Source: Pontibacter ummariensis (lineage in GTDB: Bacteria > Bacteroidota > Bacteroidia > Cytophagales > Hymenobacteraceae). From it: 64,000 nt of DNA. A model generated the notes under the pieces. That model searched no databases. It saw only the letters and a program-made list of their open reading frames with translations, and was not told where the DNA came from. Of this stretch, positions 1-8,013 are shown in pieces. The position numbers and the translations under genes were made by a program. The DNA is taken from NCBI RefSeq assembly GCF_900188175.1, contig NZ_FZOQ01000009.1, forward strand, positions 62,001-126,000, given 5' to 3'. The first letter of the stretch is position 1. Every line of letters begins with the position of its first letter.

Positions 1-121
1 TACTTAGCTGGCAAGGCAATAGCCTCAGCCATAAACCCTTAGCACTGGCTGTTATTCATCCCAGACAACCAAAATCGCACTGTATCAGTATTAATGCATG
101 TTGAACTAACTGCATTAAACT

Positions 122-574
122 ATGGAAATTAATAAAGAATTAAAATCAACGGTTCATCACCTGATCGAAAGATGCAAAGATGGATCGAAAGGCTATAAAG
201 TAGCCTCTCAGGATATTGAAGATAAAAACCTGAAAGACCTGTTCAGAAAGTATTCCGTGCAGCGCGATAGCATGATCACAGAGCTGCAGGACCAGCTACA
301 CAAAATGGGTGTGAGTGATGATGAGTCGAGTTCTATAGAGGGCACCGTGCACCGTGCCTGGATCGATCTGAAATCAGCGTTGACGTCTAAAGACACGACC
401 CGCGTGTTGGAAGAATGTGAGCGCGGCGAGGACTATGCTGTTAAAGCGTACCAGGAAGCCCTGAAAAAGGATTTGCCGGGCCAGCTGAAGCCGATTGTAG
501 AGCAGCAGTACCAGGATGTAAAAGATGCACACGACCACATCCGCGCTCTGCGCGATGAAGCCAGAAACAAGTAG
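122..574 (+). CDS. PA2169-family four-helix-bundle protein (DUF2383)
   Basis: The 150-residue product is almost entirely helical and charged, without a signal peptide or membrane segment, and matches the DUF2383/PA2169 pattern: a ferritin-like four-helix bundle with an N-terminal helix of the type LIERCKDGSKGY and a C-terminal helix rich in Glu, His and Asp. Members occur singly in many bacteria and tend to be linked to stress; no enzymatic activity is established. The ATG start at 122 gives the normal family length. A strong hairpin follows 24 bases after the stop, so the gene is probably monocistronic. The family call is fairly sure, the function unknown. Confidence 0.8.
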   Translation: MEINKELKSTVHHLIERCKDGSKGYKVASQDIEDKNLKDLFRKYSVQRDSMITELQDQLHKMGVSDDESSSIEGTVHRAWIDLKSALTSKDTTRVLEECERGEDYAVKAYQEALKKDLPGQLKPIVEQQYQDVKDAHDHIRALRDEARNK

Positions 575-597
575 TGAAAACAATGGATAGTTAACAG

Positions 598-624
598 AAA
601 GAGGGGCTTTGCTCCTCTTTTTTA
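598..624 (+). terminator. Rho-independent terminator after the DUF2383 gene
   Basis: A ten-base-pair stem (AAAGAGGGGC / GCTCCTCTTT, one G-T pair) with a three-base loop runs straight into a T-rich tail, just downstream of the stop at 574. Confidence 0.85.
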
Positions 625-684
625 GTTTTAGACAGCATGAAAGGCTTAGGGTATGCTTCCTGCCTGACAAGCCCTGGCTAAACG

Positions 685-720
685 CAAGAAGGGTGTAATC
701 TGCAGACTACACCCTTCTTG
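685..720. terminator. Perfect 13-bp inverted repeat, probable terminator
   Basis: Thirteen bases (CAAGAAGGGTGTA) are repeated exactly in inverted orientation around a ten-base spacer and followed by TTTC. It sits between convergent genes and may be a second terminator for either strand. Confidence 0.55.
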
Positions 721-847
721 TTTCTAACTGTTTACATAGTTAGCTTAATCTTCCAACCTTTTATGATTTCCTTCTACGCGCAGCCTTAGAGGAAGTTGCT
801 GCTGCAATCGAAATAACTAAAACTATCTTAACTACTGGCGATAAACA

Positions 848-876
848 AATAGGCCGACGTTTCAAGTCGGCCTATT
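848..876 (-). terminator. Terminator of the DEAD-box helicase gene
   Basis: An 11-bp perfect stem (AATAGGCCGAC) with a seven-base loop lies about 80 bases past the helicase stop codon. On the minus strand it is followed by TTGTTTAT, a short T-rich tail. Confidence 0.75.
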
Positions 877-953
877 CTAACAGTTTTTAAAACTTTTACG
901 CTTTAAACGCTGCTTGGTATAATATACGTTCTGTAAAAGCGAAAGTTGGGCTC

Positions 954-2717
954 TTAGAATCTTCTTTTTCTGAAGCCGCCTCTATCACCACCACGGCGGT
1001 CACCTCTAGTGGAGTCGCGGTCGCGGTCACGGCCTCCGCCGAATCTACCGCCAAAGCCGCCTCTGTTCCCACCGCGTCCGCCACGGTCTCCCCTGTCTTC
1101 ACGATCGCCTCTGCCTTCGCCACCTTCTTTTTTCTGAGACTTCTCTACGATCACCATGCGGCCATCCACCTCAATGCGGCCTACGCGATTCAGTATGTCT
1201 GCCGTGTATTCGGAAGGTACTTCCACAAAGCTGAATTTGTCATACAGGTCAATGTCTCCTACTTTACCTTCCGGTATGCTGGAGTTATTGCTCAGCAGTT
1301 CGATCAGGTCACGCGGGTGCACCCGGTCTTTTTTACCGATGGTGATAAACAGACGGTCCATGCCTTCTTTGGTCACACCCAGTCCTTTCTCTACCTCGGC
1401 TCCTTTCTCCTTCACTTTCTGCTCTTTCATGCTCATCTTCAGCAATGCAGAAGCGACGTCGAGTGGCGTGTAACCATCGGTCTCGTTCACAAAGCGCTCG
1501 ATGCGGGCCACATGTTTTGCCAGGTGTCCTTTTTCCAGCACCTCTTTCACCTTATCGAAGAAAAGGTTTGTACGGATCTCGTTTACATCTTCCAGAGACG
1601 GTACCTGCTGCAACACGATCTTCGCCTTGGTATAGCGCATGATGTCTTTTAGCTTGTAGCCATCTGAACGGCCTCCTACAAAAGAGAAGGCTCTACCGGA
1701 TTTACCGGCACGTCCTGTACGACCAATACGGTGTACATAAGACTCTTCGTCCTGCGGCAGGTCATAGTTAAACACTGCCTCTACGTTGTCTACGTCCAGA
1801 CCACGGGCAGCAACATCTGTCGCCACCAAGATCTCGAGTGTACCGTTACGGAACTTGCCCATCACGTTAGAGCGCTGGTTCTGGTTCAGGTCGCCATGCA
1901 GGGCATCTGCAAAATAACCTCTTGCCTGCAGGCCTGCCACCAGGTCATCCACCATGCGCTTGGTGTTGCAGAAAATGATCGCTGATTTCAGGTTGTACAT
2001 GTCCAGCAAGCGTGACAGCACTTCCTGCTTATTGCTGCTGCGGACCTCAAAGTATACCTGATCGATGTTTGTTACCGTCAGTTCCTGGTGCACCACTTTC
2101 ACGATCACCGGATCTGTTTGGTAGCGCTTTGTCATCTCCATGATGGGCTTAGACATCGTAGCGGAGAAGAAAATAGTCTGGCGGTCTTCCGGGATCTTTT
2201 CCAGTACGAACTCAATGTCCTCCCGGAAGCCCATGTCCAGCATTTCGTCGGCTTCGTCCAGGATGATCTTGTTCACGTTGTCCAGCACCAGGGTCCCACG
2301 CTGGATGTGGTCCATCACGCGGCCCGGAGTACCGATCACAATCTGTACTCCCTGCTTCAGGGCGCGCAACTGGCGGTCGTAGCTCTGGCCACCATAAATG
2401 GGCACCACGCTAATACCTGTCTTATATTTTGCCAGTTTCTGGATTTCTCCGGATACCTGGATAGCCAGTTCACGCGTGGGGCACAGAATAAGCGCCTGCA
2501 CACGGCGGTCTGTAGGATCAATGCCCTCGATGGTAGGGATACCAAAGGCAGCAGTTTTACCGGTACCCGTCTGGGCCTGACCGATAATGTCTTTGCCTGA
2601 TAAAACAACCGGGATCGCTTCTGTCTGGATGGGAGAGGCTTCTTCGAAGCCCATGTCAGCAATAGCTCGCTGTACTTCCGCAGAAAGCGGAAGCTCTTCA
2701 AATTTGATTTTGTTCAT
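954..2717 (-). CDS. deaD: DEAD-box ATP-dependent RNA helicase, DeaD/CsdA type
   Basis: This 587-residue protein has every superfamily 2 RNA helicase motif: a Q motif near residues 23-31, Walker A AQTGTGKT at 48-55, DEAD at 154-157, SAT at 185-187 and HRIGRTGR at 329-336. A helical spacer is followed by a DbpA/CsdA-type RNA-binding domain (about 460-540) and a disordered Arg/Gly-rich tail to the end. This architecture fits cold-shock helicases that unwind rRNA and mRNA structure during ribosome assembly and RNA decay. It is a single gene with a leader of about 140 bases from a promoter-like box at 2865-2872; long leaders are typical of cold-induced helicase genes, so cold regulation is plausible but inferred. 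DeaD is the best name; RhlE-like is the alternative. Confidence 0.92.
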   Translation of the reverse strand: MNKIKFEELPLSAEVQRAIADMGFEEASPIQTEAIPVVLSGKDIIGQAQTGTGKTAAFGIPTIEGIDPTDRRVQALILCPTRELAIQVSGEIQKLAKYKTGISVVPIYGGQSYDRQLRALKQGVQIVIGTPGRVMDHIQRGTLVLDNVNKIILDEADEMLDMGFREDIEFVLEKIPEDRQTIFFSATMSKPIMEMTKRYQTDPVIVKVVHQELTVTNIDQVYFEVRSSNKQEVLSRLLDMYNLKSAIIFCNTKRMVDDLVAGLQARGYFADALHGDLNQNQRSNVMGKFRNGTLEILVATDVAARGLDVDNVEAVFNYDLPQDEESYVHRIGRTGRAGKSGRAFSFVGGRSDGYKLKDIMRYTKAKIVLQQVPSLEDVNEIRTNLFFDKVKEVLEKGHLAKHVARIERFVNETDGYTPLDVASALLKMSMKEQKVKEKGAEVEKGLGVTKEGMDRLFITIGKKDRVHPRDLIELLSNNSSIPEGKVGDIDLYDKFSFVEVPSEYTADILNRVGRIEVDGRMVIVEKSQKKEGGEGRGDREDRGDRGGRGGNRGGFGGRFGGGRDRDRDSTRGDRRGGDRGGFRKRRF

Positions 2718-3379
2718 CTAACTTACATAAATACTTGATAATCTGGGCAGCCTGCTATAAAACCTATCTCTGTTTTTACGGAGAGCGACAAAATTCGATA
2801 TACAACTAGGGAAGCCTTCAGGGAGTATCCTTTATCAGTAAATCAGACTGTACCAAATCGGCTGCAAAGGTACGGCTTTTTATCTGCAATAACTAATATG
2901 GCGCTGAAATAAGGGGTATCCTAGCCGGCAAATTACGATTGGACTCTTTTTATGTCCGTTTACTAGCATTCTCCTACCACTCACCACTTCTTATACTTTC
3001 GGTTTAGATAATTCCCCTATATTAGTTTCACAATAATATTTAGCAATATATTTATCATAAAAAAGAAACCTAATTTCTCGTTACACGTTTTTATAAGTGT
3101 TTCACCCTTGATTTACATATGTTTACCCTGAAAGTAACTGTCCGCTGTAAATTTTTCAAACAATGCCCGTAGTATACCGAATGTGACCTGAACTACACCA
3201 ACAAAACCCCATACCCTTATGCTTGGAATTGAACAGTTACTCCGCCGTTCCCCACTCCCACTTCTGTGTAACGTAAAAAGTTTACCTCTTTAATTAACAG
3301 CTGGTGCCTTGCTGCGGCTGCTAATGCCCAATTTAAAAGTATTAAAAAAAACATACCTTAACCCCTTATCTCCTAGTCT
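2718..3379. other. 662-base divergent intergenic region
   Basis: This AT-rich region separates the divergent helicase gene and an unrecognised gene. Apart from the deaD promoter box at 2865-2872 no open frame, tRNA or strong hairpin was found. It could hold long leaders or a small RNA, but nothing specific is visible. Confidence 0.5.
2865..2872 (-). promoter_or_regulatory. Bacteroidota -7 promoter box upstream of deaD
   Basis: The minus strand reads TACCTTTG followed by CAGCC, an exact match to the Bacteroidota -7 consensus TAnnTTTG. The -33 element is weak (TTA about 21 bases upstream). Transcription from here would give a leader of roughly 140 bases. Confidence 0.55.
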
Positions 3380-3925
3380 ATGTTACACTTTTCCAAAATC
3401 TCTACAAATGGCAAGGATTTCAACATCGTTGCCTCCGGTGCGCTCGCTTTCAAAATCCACAACAAGATTCTGAAGGATGAAGCTTTTCAGCAAGGCGCTA
3501 AAGTAAACCGCAATATGTTGTTGGGTAGTGCCCCTGCCAAAGCCCTCAACAAGAATGGCCGTAACGTGTTTTATGTGATTCTGTCTGACCTGGACAAGAT
3601 GAACATCGAGGCGTTGTGCCATACCATAGCACAAGAAAGGACCCGTGGCAGCTACGCCGTATGCCAAGTGATCCCGGCCTACTATAATGAACCCTCGTTT
3701 AAGGCCTTAAAATTGCTTCGCCAGAACTTCGACGAGGTAATTGAACTGAACAAGTTTAACATTGGCACCAGCAAGGCCTTGATGAGCGCCGAGCAGCAGC
3801 AATGCCTGATAACCGATTATTCCCTGTCTATGGCTCGTATCATGTACCACGTTTGCATGAATAACCTATCCCCCGTTATGTCGGCCCCAGTTGCTGACGA
3901 GCCAGAACTAGCCTACGCCTCTTAG
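3380..3925 (+). CDS. Unrecognised 181-residue protein
   Basis: I do not recognise this family. The product is soluble-looking, with no signal peptide or membrane helix. It has mixed alpha/beta character in the first two thirds (for example NVFYVILSDLDKMN and a TRGSYAVCQVIPAYY segment) and a helical C-terminus ending in a short acidic tail. Codon usage resembles the neighbouring genes and a terminator follows, so it is very likely a true gene. It stands alone after a long intergenic region. No catalytic motif is apparent. Confidence 0.7.
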   Translation: MLHFSKISTNGKDFNIVASGALAFKIHNKILKDEAFQQGAKVNRNMLLGSAPAKALNKNGRNVFYVILSDLDKMNIEALCHTIAQERTRGSYAVCQVIPAYYNEPSFKALKLLRQNFDEVIELNKFNIGTSKALMSAEQQQCLITDYSLSMARIMYHVCMNNLSPVMSAPVADEPELAYAS

Positions 3926-3945
3926 GCAGTAAAACACTTTCGAGC

Positions 3946-3982
3946 AAAGAGCCTCTTCCTTAGCCGGACAGAGGCTTTCTTG
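3946..3982 (+). terminator. Terminator after the 3380-3925 gene
   Basis: A short stem (AGCCTCT / AGAGGCT) flanked by A-rich and T-rich sequence lies about 25 bases past the stop codon. Confidence 0.6.
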
Positions 3983-4038
3983 TGTTATGCCGTTTGCGTT
4001 TGCCTTGCCCCCTGCCGGCGAAAGTTTTGCAAGGCCTG

Positions 4039-4070
4039 TTGCATATGGGCCTCTGGCGGGCGTATCTTTA
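4039..4070 (+). promoter_or_regulatory. Candidate promoter of the AddA-like gene
   Basis: TTG at 4039-4041 and TATCTTTA at 4063-4070 are separated by 21 bases, close to the Bacteroidota -33/-7 arrangement (one mismatch to TAnnTTTG). The ATG follows 18 bases later. Confidence 0.45.
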
Positions 4071-4088
4071 TACTAATTTAGCAACCGT

Positions 4089-7000
4089 ATGCCATCTACT
4101 TTTAAAATATACTCCTCTTCGGCGGGCTCCGGCAAAACATACCACTTAACCAAAGAATACCTGAAGCTGGCTCTCCACAGCAACGACCCGGACTATTACC
4201 GCTCCGTGCTGGCCATCACGTTTACCAACGACGCTGCGGCCGAGATGAAAGAACGCATACTGGCTGCGCTGCGAAACTTTAACGACGGTAACCTTTCTGA
4301 AAAAGATAAGCAAAAGAGCGAGGACCTGCTAGCTGGCATTACACAGGACCTACAGCGGGAGTACCCGGAGGAGAACGTAGACAAGGAAGAAGTGCGCCGC
4401 CGCGCCGCCAGCCTGTTTCGCCAGATCCTTTACAACTACTCCGACTTCAGCGTCAGCACCATCGACAGCTTTGTAAACAAGATTGTGCAGGCCTTTACGC
4501 GAGAGCTGAACATTCCCCAGAACTTTGAGGTAGACCTGGATTCAAATACATTGCTCAGCACAGCGGTATCGTTGCTGTTAGACAAAGTGACTGACTCTAA
4601 AGAGGACCTGCTCTCGCAGACCCTGGAGCAGTATGCCCTGGAGAAAGCGCGGGAGGGCAAGAGCTGGGTAATGCTGCCCGACGACCTGATGGATTTTGCC
4701 CGCAACTTGCTGAACGAGCAGGTATTTGACGCCATTACTGACCTGCAGCAACTGAGCCTGGAGGACTTTAAGCAAGTGCGGGAACAACTGTACCTGGTGC
4801 AGCAGCAGATAGGCGAAGCTGTGCAGGAGTACGCCCAGCAGGCCATGCATCTGTTCGAGCAAGCTGACGTTTCCCCTGCTGACCTGTACCAAAGCACCCG
4901 GGGAATCTGGTCGTACTTCAATACCTGGCTGAAGGCAGTGGACCTGAACTATGGCAACAGCAACGCCCGCAAAACAGTTGAGGAGGACAAATGGTACGGG
5001 GGCAAGGCCACAGCCTACGCAAAAGCCCAGATTGACCAGATCAAACAGCCGCTCACAGCACTATACTACCAGATCGAAAGCCTGAAGGAGCAGTATGCCC
5101 CTACTTTCACCCTGGTGCAGCAGGTAGTTCCGCACCTGTACAAAGTCTCCCTCCTAAACGAATTGGAGAAGTGCCTGCAGGAGATAAAACAGGACAAGAA
5201 CACGGTGCACATCTCTGAATTCAACAAGCGCATTATCGACATCGTACTGAAGGAGCCGGTGCCTTTCATCTACGAACGCCTGGGGGAAAAATACAGGCAC
5301 ATCCTGATCGACGAGTTCCAGGATACCTCTGTGCTGCAGTGGAACAACCTTTTGCCGCTGGTAGACAACGCCCTTGCCTCCGGCCATTTCAGTATGGTTG
5401 TGGGCGATGCCAAGCAGGCCATATACCGCTGGCGGGGCGGCGAAATGGAGCAGATCCTGCACCTGTACAAGAGGTCAACAAAACAGCTGTACGCAAGCCG
5501 GCGCCACGGTCCGCTCATCAAAGAAAGGTACGAGTCTGTTGACCAGGCCCTGCAACCCAATAACCTGAGCACGAATTACCGGAGCCGTGAAGAGATCATT
5601 CACTTCAACAACGACCTCTTCACCTTTATCAGCCAGGGGCACAAGGAGTTCGGCATTTTTACGTCTATCTACGACAAAGACTTTACACAGCAGATCCCAA
5701 CAGGCGCAGACAAGCGTGGCGGGCATATTCAGATCATGTTCACCCACGACGATGACCTTAACTTTAAGTATGAGCTGAACAGCTGCGCCCGCACGAAAGA
5801 GCTGTATGAAGGTTATAAGCACGAGGAGCTGCTGACTTACGACGAAAGCACCCTGAACATGGTGCTGCAGTTAGTGCAGCACGGCAAGCAGGAAGGCTAT
5901 GCGCTAAAGGATATGGCCATTCTCTGCCGCACTAACGTCAAAAGTAAACTCATCGCCAACTTTCTGAAAGAAAAGGGTTTCCCTATTATTTCTCAGGATT
6001 CCTTGTCACTTCAGTTTGCGGAGGTCATTAACCTGATCGTGGCCATGTTCCGTGTCTTCAACAGGCCCCATGATAGCCTGGCCAAGACAGAAGCCCTGTA
6101 CTTAGTATGCAAAGTGGCACTAGAGTCCATTCCGGATGTGGAGATGACGAAAACCATCGCCGACATAGCCAATGAAAAAGAGAACCAGTCCTTCTTTGAC
6201 CAACTCCGCGTCTTCGGCTTTGATGTGCAGGAACGTGAAACAGGCAACCTTTCCATTTATGAGCTTACCGAAAAACTAATCCGTATTTTTGGCCTGTTGG
6301 GCAAAAACAACGAAAGCGAGTACCTCTTCCGCTTCCTGGACCTGGTGCTGGAGTACAGCCTGAAGCACAGCAACAACCTGAACAATTTCCTGAATTACTG
6401 GGAGGTACAGAAGGAAAAACTGAGCATCAACACTCCCAAAGATCGGGACGCGATCACCATCACCAGCATCCACAAGTCAAAGGGCCTGGCCTACCCTATC
6501 GTCATCGTCCCATTCGCGGATTGGAGCACCGAGCCCAAGCGCGGATCACTGATGTGGAGCCAGTTGCCCGAAGAAGTAACCGTGACCGGCAAGCTGCGCA
6601 GCGTGGCAGTTAACATAAGTTCTAAACTGGAAAACACGACGCTCACCCAGCAGTACAGCACAGAAATTGAGAAGACCTTTATTGAGAACCTGAACATGTT
6701 GTACGTGGCCCTGACCCGCCCCATGGACAGGCTCTACCTGATTGGCAACGCCAAAGACCTGCTGGAGGAGCGCAGGGCGCCGAAGCTGGACGGACCGGCC
6801 AAAAACATCAGCCACCTGCTTTACCGATATTTGGTACACAAGGAAATGTGGGAGTTCGGGAAGCACTGCTATCAGCTGGCACAGGGCAGTCCACAGACCT
6901 TGCAGCACCGGGAAGGCCATGAGAAGAGTTATTACCTCGACCACTTAAGTTCCGCTGATTGGGAGCAGCGCCTGAAGATAAAGCAGCACGCCAACAACGT

Positions 7001-7490
7001 GTTCGACTTCGAGACACAGACTGTGCAGCGGCAGCAAAACCGGAAGTTGCATTATGCCCTGGCCCGTATCGCCTTCGCCCCGGAGCTGGACAAAGTGCTC
7101 CGCCAGATGGTGTACGAAGGCATTATCAGCGAACGGGAAAAATCCGACGCAAAACAGCGCCTGAAAAAAGTACTCGACCACCCGAAGCTGCGGCACTACT
7201 TTACCAATCAGGTGGCCGTAGAGCATGAGAAGGAAGTGCTTGATGCCCGCGCCTACCTCTATAAACCGGACAGAATCGTTTTTGATGGGGACGCCGTGGT
7301 GCTGATCGAGTTTAAAACGCCGCCGCCTGAGCCCGAGCACAAGTACCGGCTGGACCACTATGCCGTTCGCTTCCGGCAGCTAGGTTATGAGAACGTAAAG
7401 TGTTTGCTTTACTACTTCGATACTGAGGAGGTAATGGAGTGGCAGTACGGCGGCAAAAAGCAACAGGCGCAGCTGGGGCTGGAGTTTTAA
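4089..7490 (+). CDS. AddA/RecB-like UvrD-family helicase with PD-(D/E)XK nuclease
   Basis: The 1133-residue protein starts with a superfamily 1A helicase: Walker A SSAGSGKT at 10-17, motif II DEFQDTS near 407, motif III VGDAKQAIYRWRGG near 437, a TSIHKSKGL motif near 791 and motif VI YVALTRPMDRLYLIG near 870. The C-terminus carries a RecB-type nuclease core (D-G-D followed by VVLIEFKT, about 1060-1077). Helicase plus C-terminal nuclease is the layout of AddA and RecB, the motor of the end-resection complex that processes double-strand breaks for RecA loading. The next intact gene encodes an AddB-like partner, which favours AddA. Length is close to the family norm of about 1200 residues. Confidence 0.88.
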   Translation: MPSTFKIYSSSAGSGKTYHLTKEYLKLALHSNDPDYYRSVLAITFTNDAAAEMKERILAALRNFNDGNLSEKDKQKSEDLLAGITQDLQREYPEENVDKEEVRRRAASLFRQILYNYSDFSVSTIDSFVNKIVQAFTRELNIPQNFEVDLDSNTLLSTAVSLLLDKVTDSKEDLLSQTLEQYALEKAREGKSWVMLPDDLMDFARNLLNEQVFDAITDLQQLSLEDFKQVREQLYLVQQQIGEAVQEYAQQAMHLFEQADVSPADLYQSTRGIWSYFNTWLKAVDLNYGNSNARKTVEEDKWYGGKATAYAKAQIDQIKQPLTALYYQIESLKEQYAPTFTLVQQVVPHLYKVSLLNELEKCLQEIKQDKNTVHISEFNKRIIDIVLKEPVPFIYERLGEKYRHILIDEFQDTSVLQWNNLLPLVDNALASGHFSMVVGDAKQAIYRWRGGEMEQILHLYKRSTKQLYASRRHGPLIKERYESVDQALQPNNLSTNYRSREEIIHFNNDLFTFISQGHKEFGIFTSIYDKDFTQQIPTGADKRGGHIQIMFTHDDDLNFKYELNSCARTKELYEGYKHEELLTYDESTLNMVLQLVQHGKQEGYALKDMAILCRTNVKSKLIANFLKEKGFPIISQDSLSLQFAEVINLIVAMFRVFNRPHDSLAKTEALYLVCKVALESIPDVEMTKTIADIANEKENQSFFDQLRVFGFDVQERETGNLSIYELTEKLIRIFGLLGKNNESEYLFRFLDLVLEYSLKHSNNLNNFLNYWEVQKEKLSINTPKDRDAITITSIHKSKGLAYPIVIVPFADWSTEPKRGSLMWSQLPEEVTVTGKLRSVAVNISSKLENTTLTQQYSTEIEKTFIENLNMLYVALTRPMDRLYLIGNAKDLLEERRAPKLDGPAKNISHLLYRYLVHKEMWEFGKHCYQLAQGSPQTLQHREGHEKSYYLDHLSSADWEQRLKIKQHANNVFDFETQTVQRQQNRKLHYALARIAFAPELDKVLRQMVYEGIISEREKSDAKQRLKKVLDHPKLRHYFTNQVAVEHEKEVLDARAYLYKPDRIVFDGDAVVLIEFKTPPPEPEHKYRLDHYAVRFRQLGYENVKCLLYYFDTEEVMEWQYGGKKQQAQLGLEF

Positions 7491-7544
7491 GACCCGACTT
7501 GTCTCGTTTTTCACATAAATTGCTTAGGCCTAAAACAATAGTAT

Positions 7545-7977
7545 ATGGAACAGCGCATCACGCTCCTAACGCAGGGCGTTAAAAACCTGCAGCGGCCAAA
7601 ACACTTTTACAAGCAGGTATTCGGTTGGCTGTCCTCCGCTAGCAGCAGCGAAAGCATCGTGTTCTTCGAGTTAAAGGGCATCCGTTCTGCGCTTTTTCCG
7701 CAGGATTCCCTGGCAGATGATGCCGGTATGTCGCCAGATGGGCATGGCTCCAGAAGATTCTCACTGGCTCATAACGTAGCTTTAGAGAAGGAGGAAGAAG
7801 AATTGGTTGCCTCACTGGAACCGAAAGGCTCAACCGTGTTGAAACGGCCGGATAAAGTTTTATGGGGCGGCGACAGCGCTTCTGTTGCCCCCGGACGAAA
7901 ACCTGTGGGAGATCGCCTATAGCCCCTTTTTGCCCTTGGAGGACCCGGCGGGGCATCGGCACTCCTCGGTTCTCTAG
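7545..7977 (+). pseudogene. Frameshifted VOC/glyoxalase-family gene
   Basis: The first 108 or so codons encode a typical vicinal-oxygen-chelate half (VKNLQRPKHFYKQVFGW, then SIVFFELKG, later a KVLWGG motif). The frame then leaves the family pattern and stops at 7922. The conserved ending continues in the +1 frame as DENLWEIAYSPFLPL and runs to a TAG at 7975-7977. Alignment by eye with the usual motif ADPD-x-x-LWEIAY suggests loss of two bases in the Asp codon near 7888. The gene is therefore broken by a single recent-looking lesion, or the sequence has an error there. It lies between the addA-like and addB-like genes. Family members are small metal-binding enzymes of varied substrate, so no specific function is assigned. 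Confidence 0.75.
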
Positions 7978-8013
7978 TACCAGTTTTCTTATCACCCTTT
8001 ATCTCTTAATTCT

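Larger units (their letters stand above)
575..953. other. Gene-free stretch between convergent genes, with three hairpins
   Basis: This 379-base interval lies between the convergent DUF2383 and helicase genes. It holds three inverted repeats (598-624, 685-720 and 848-876) that look like terminators. No convincing gene is seen. Confidence 0.6.

Noticed and set aside
761..865. A 34-codon minus-strand open frame (TTG start) with a hydrophobic stretch and an RRRKS tail
   Set aside because: Its start lies inside the helicase terminator, it has no ribosome-binding site or promoter, and it is short enough to arise by chance.
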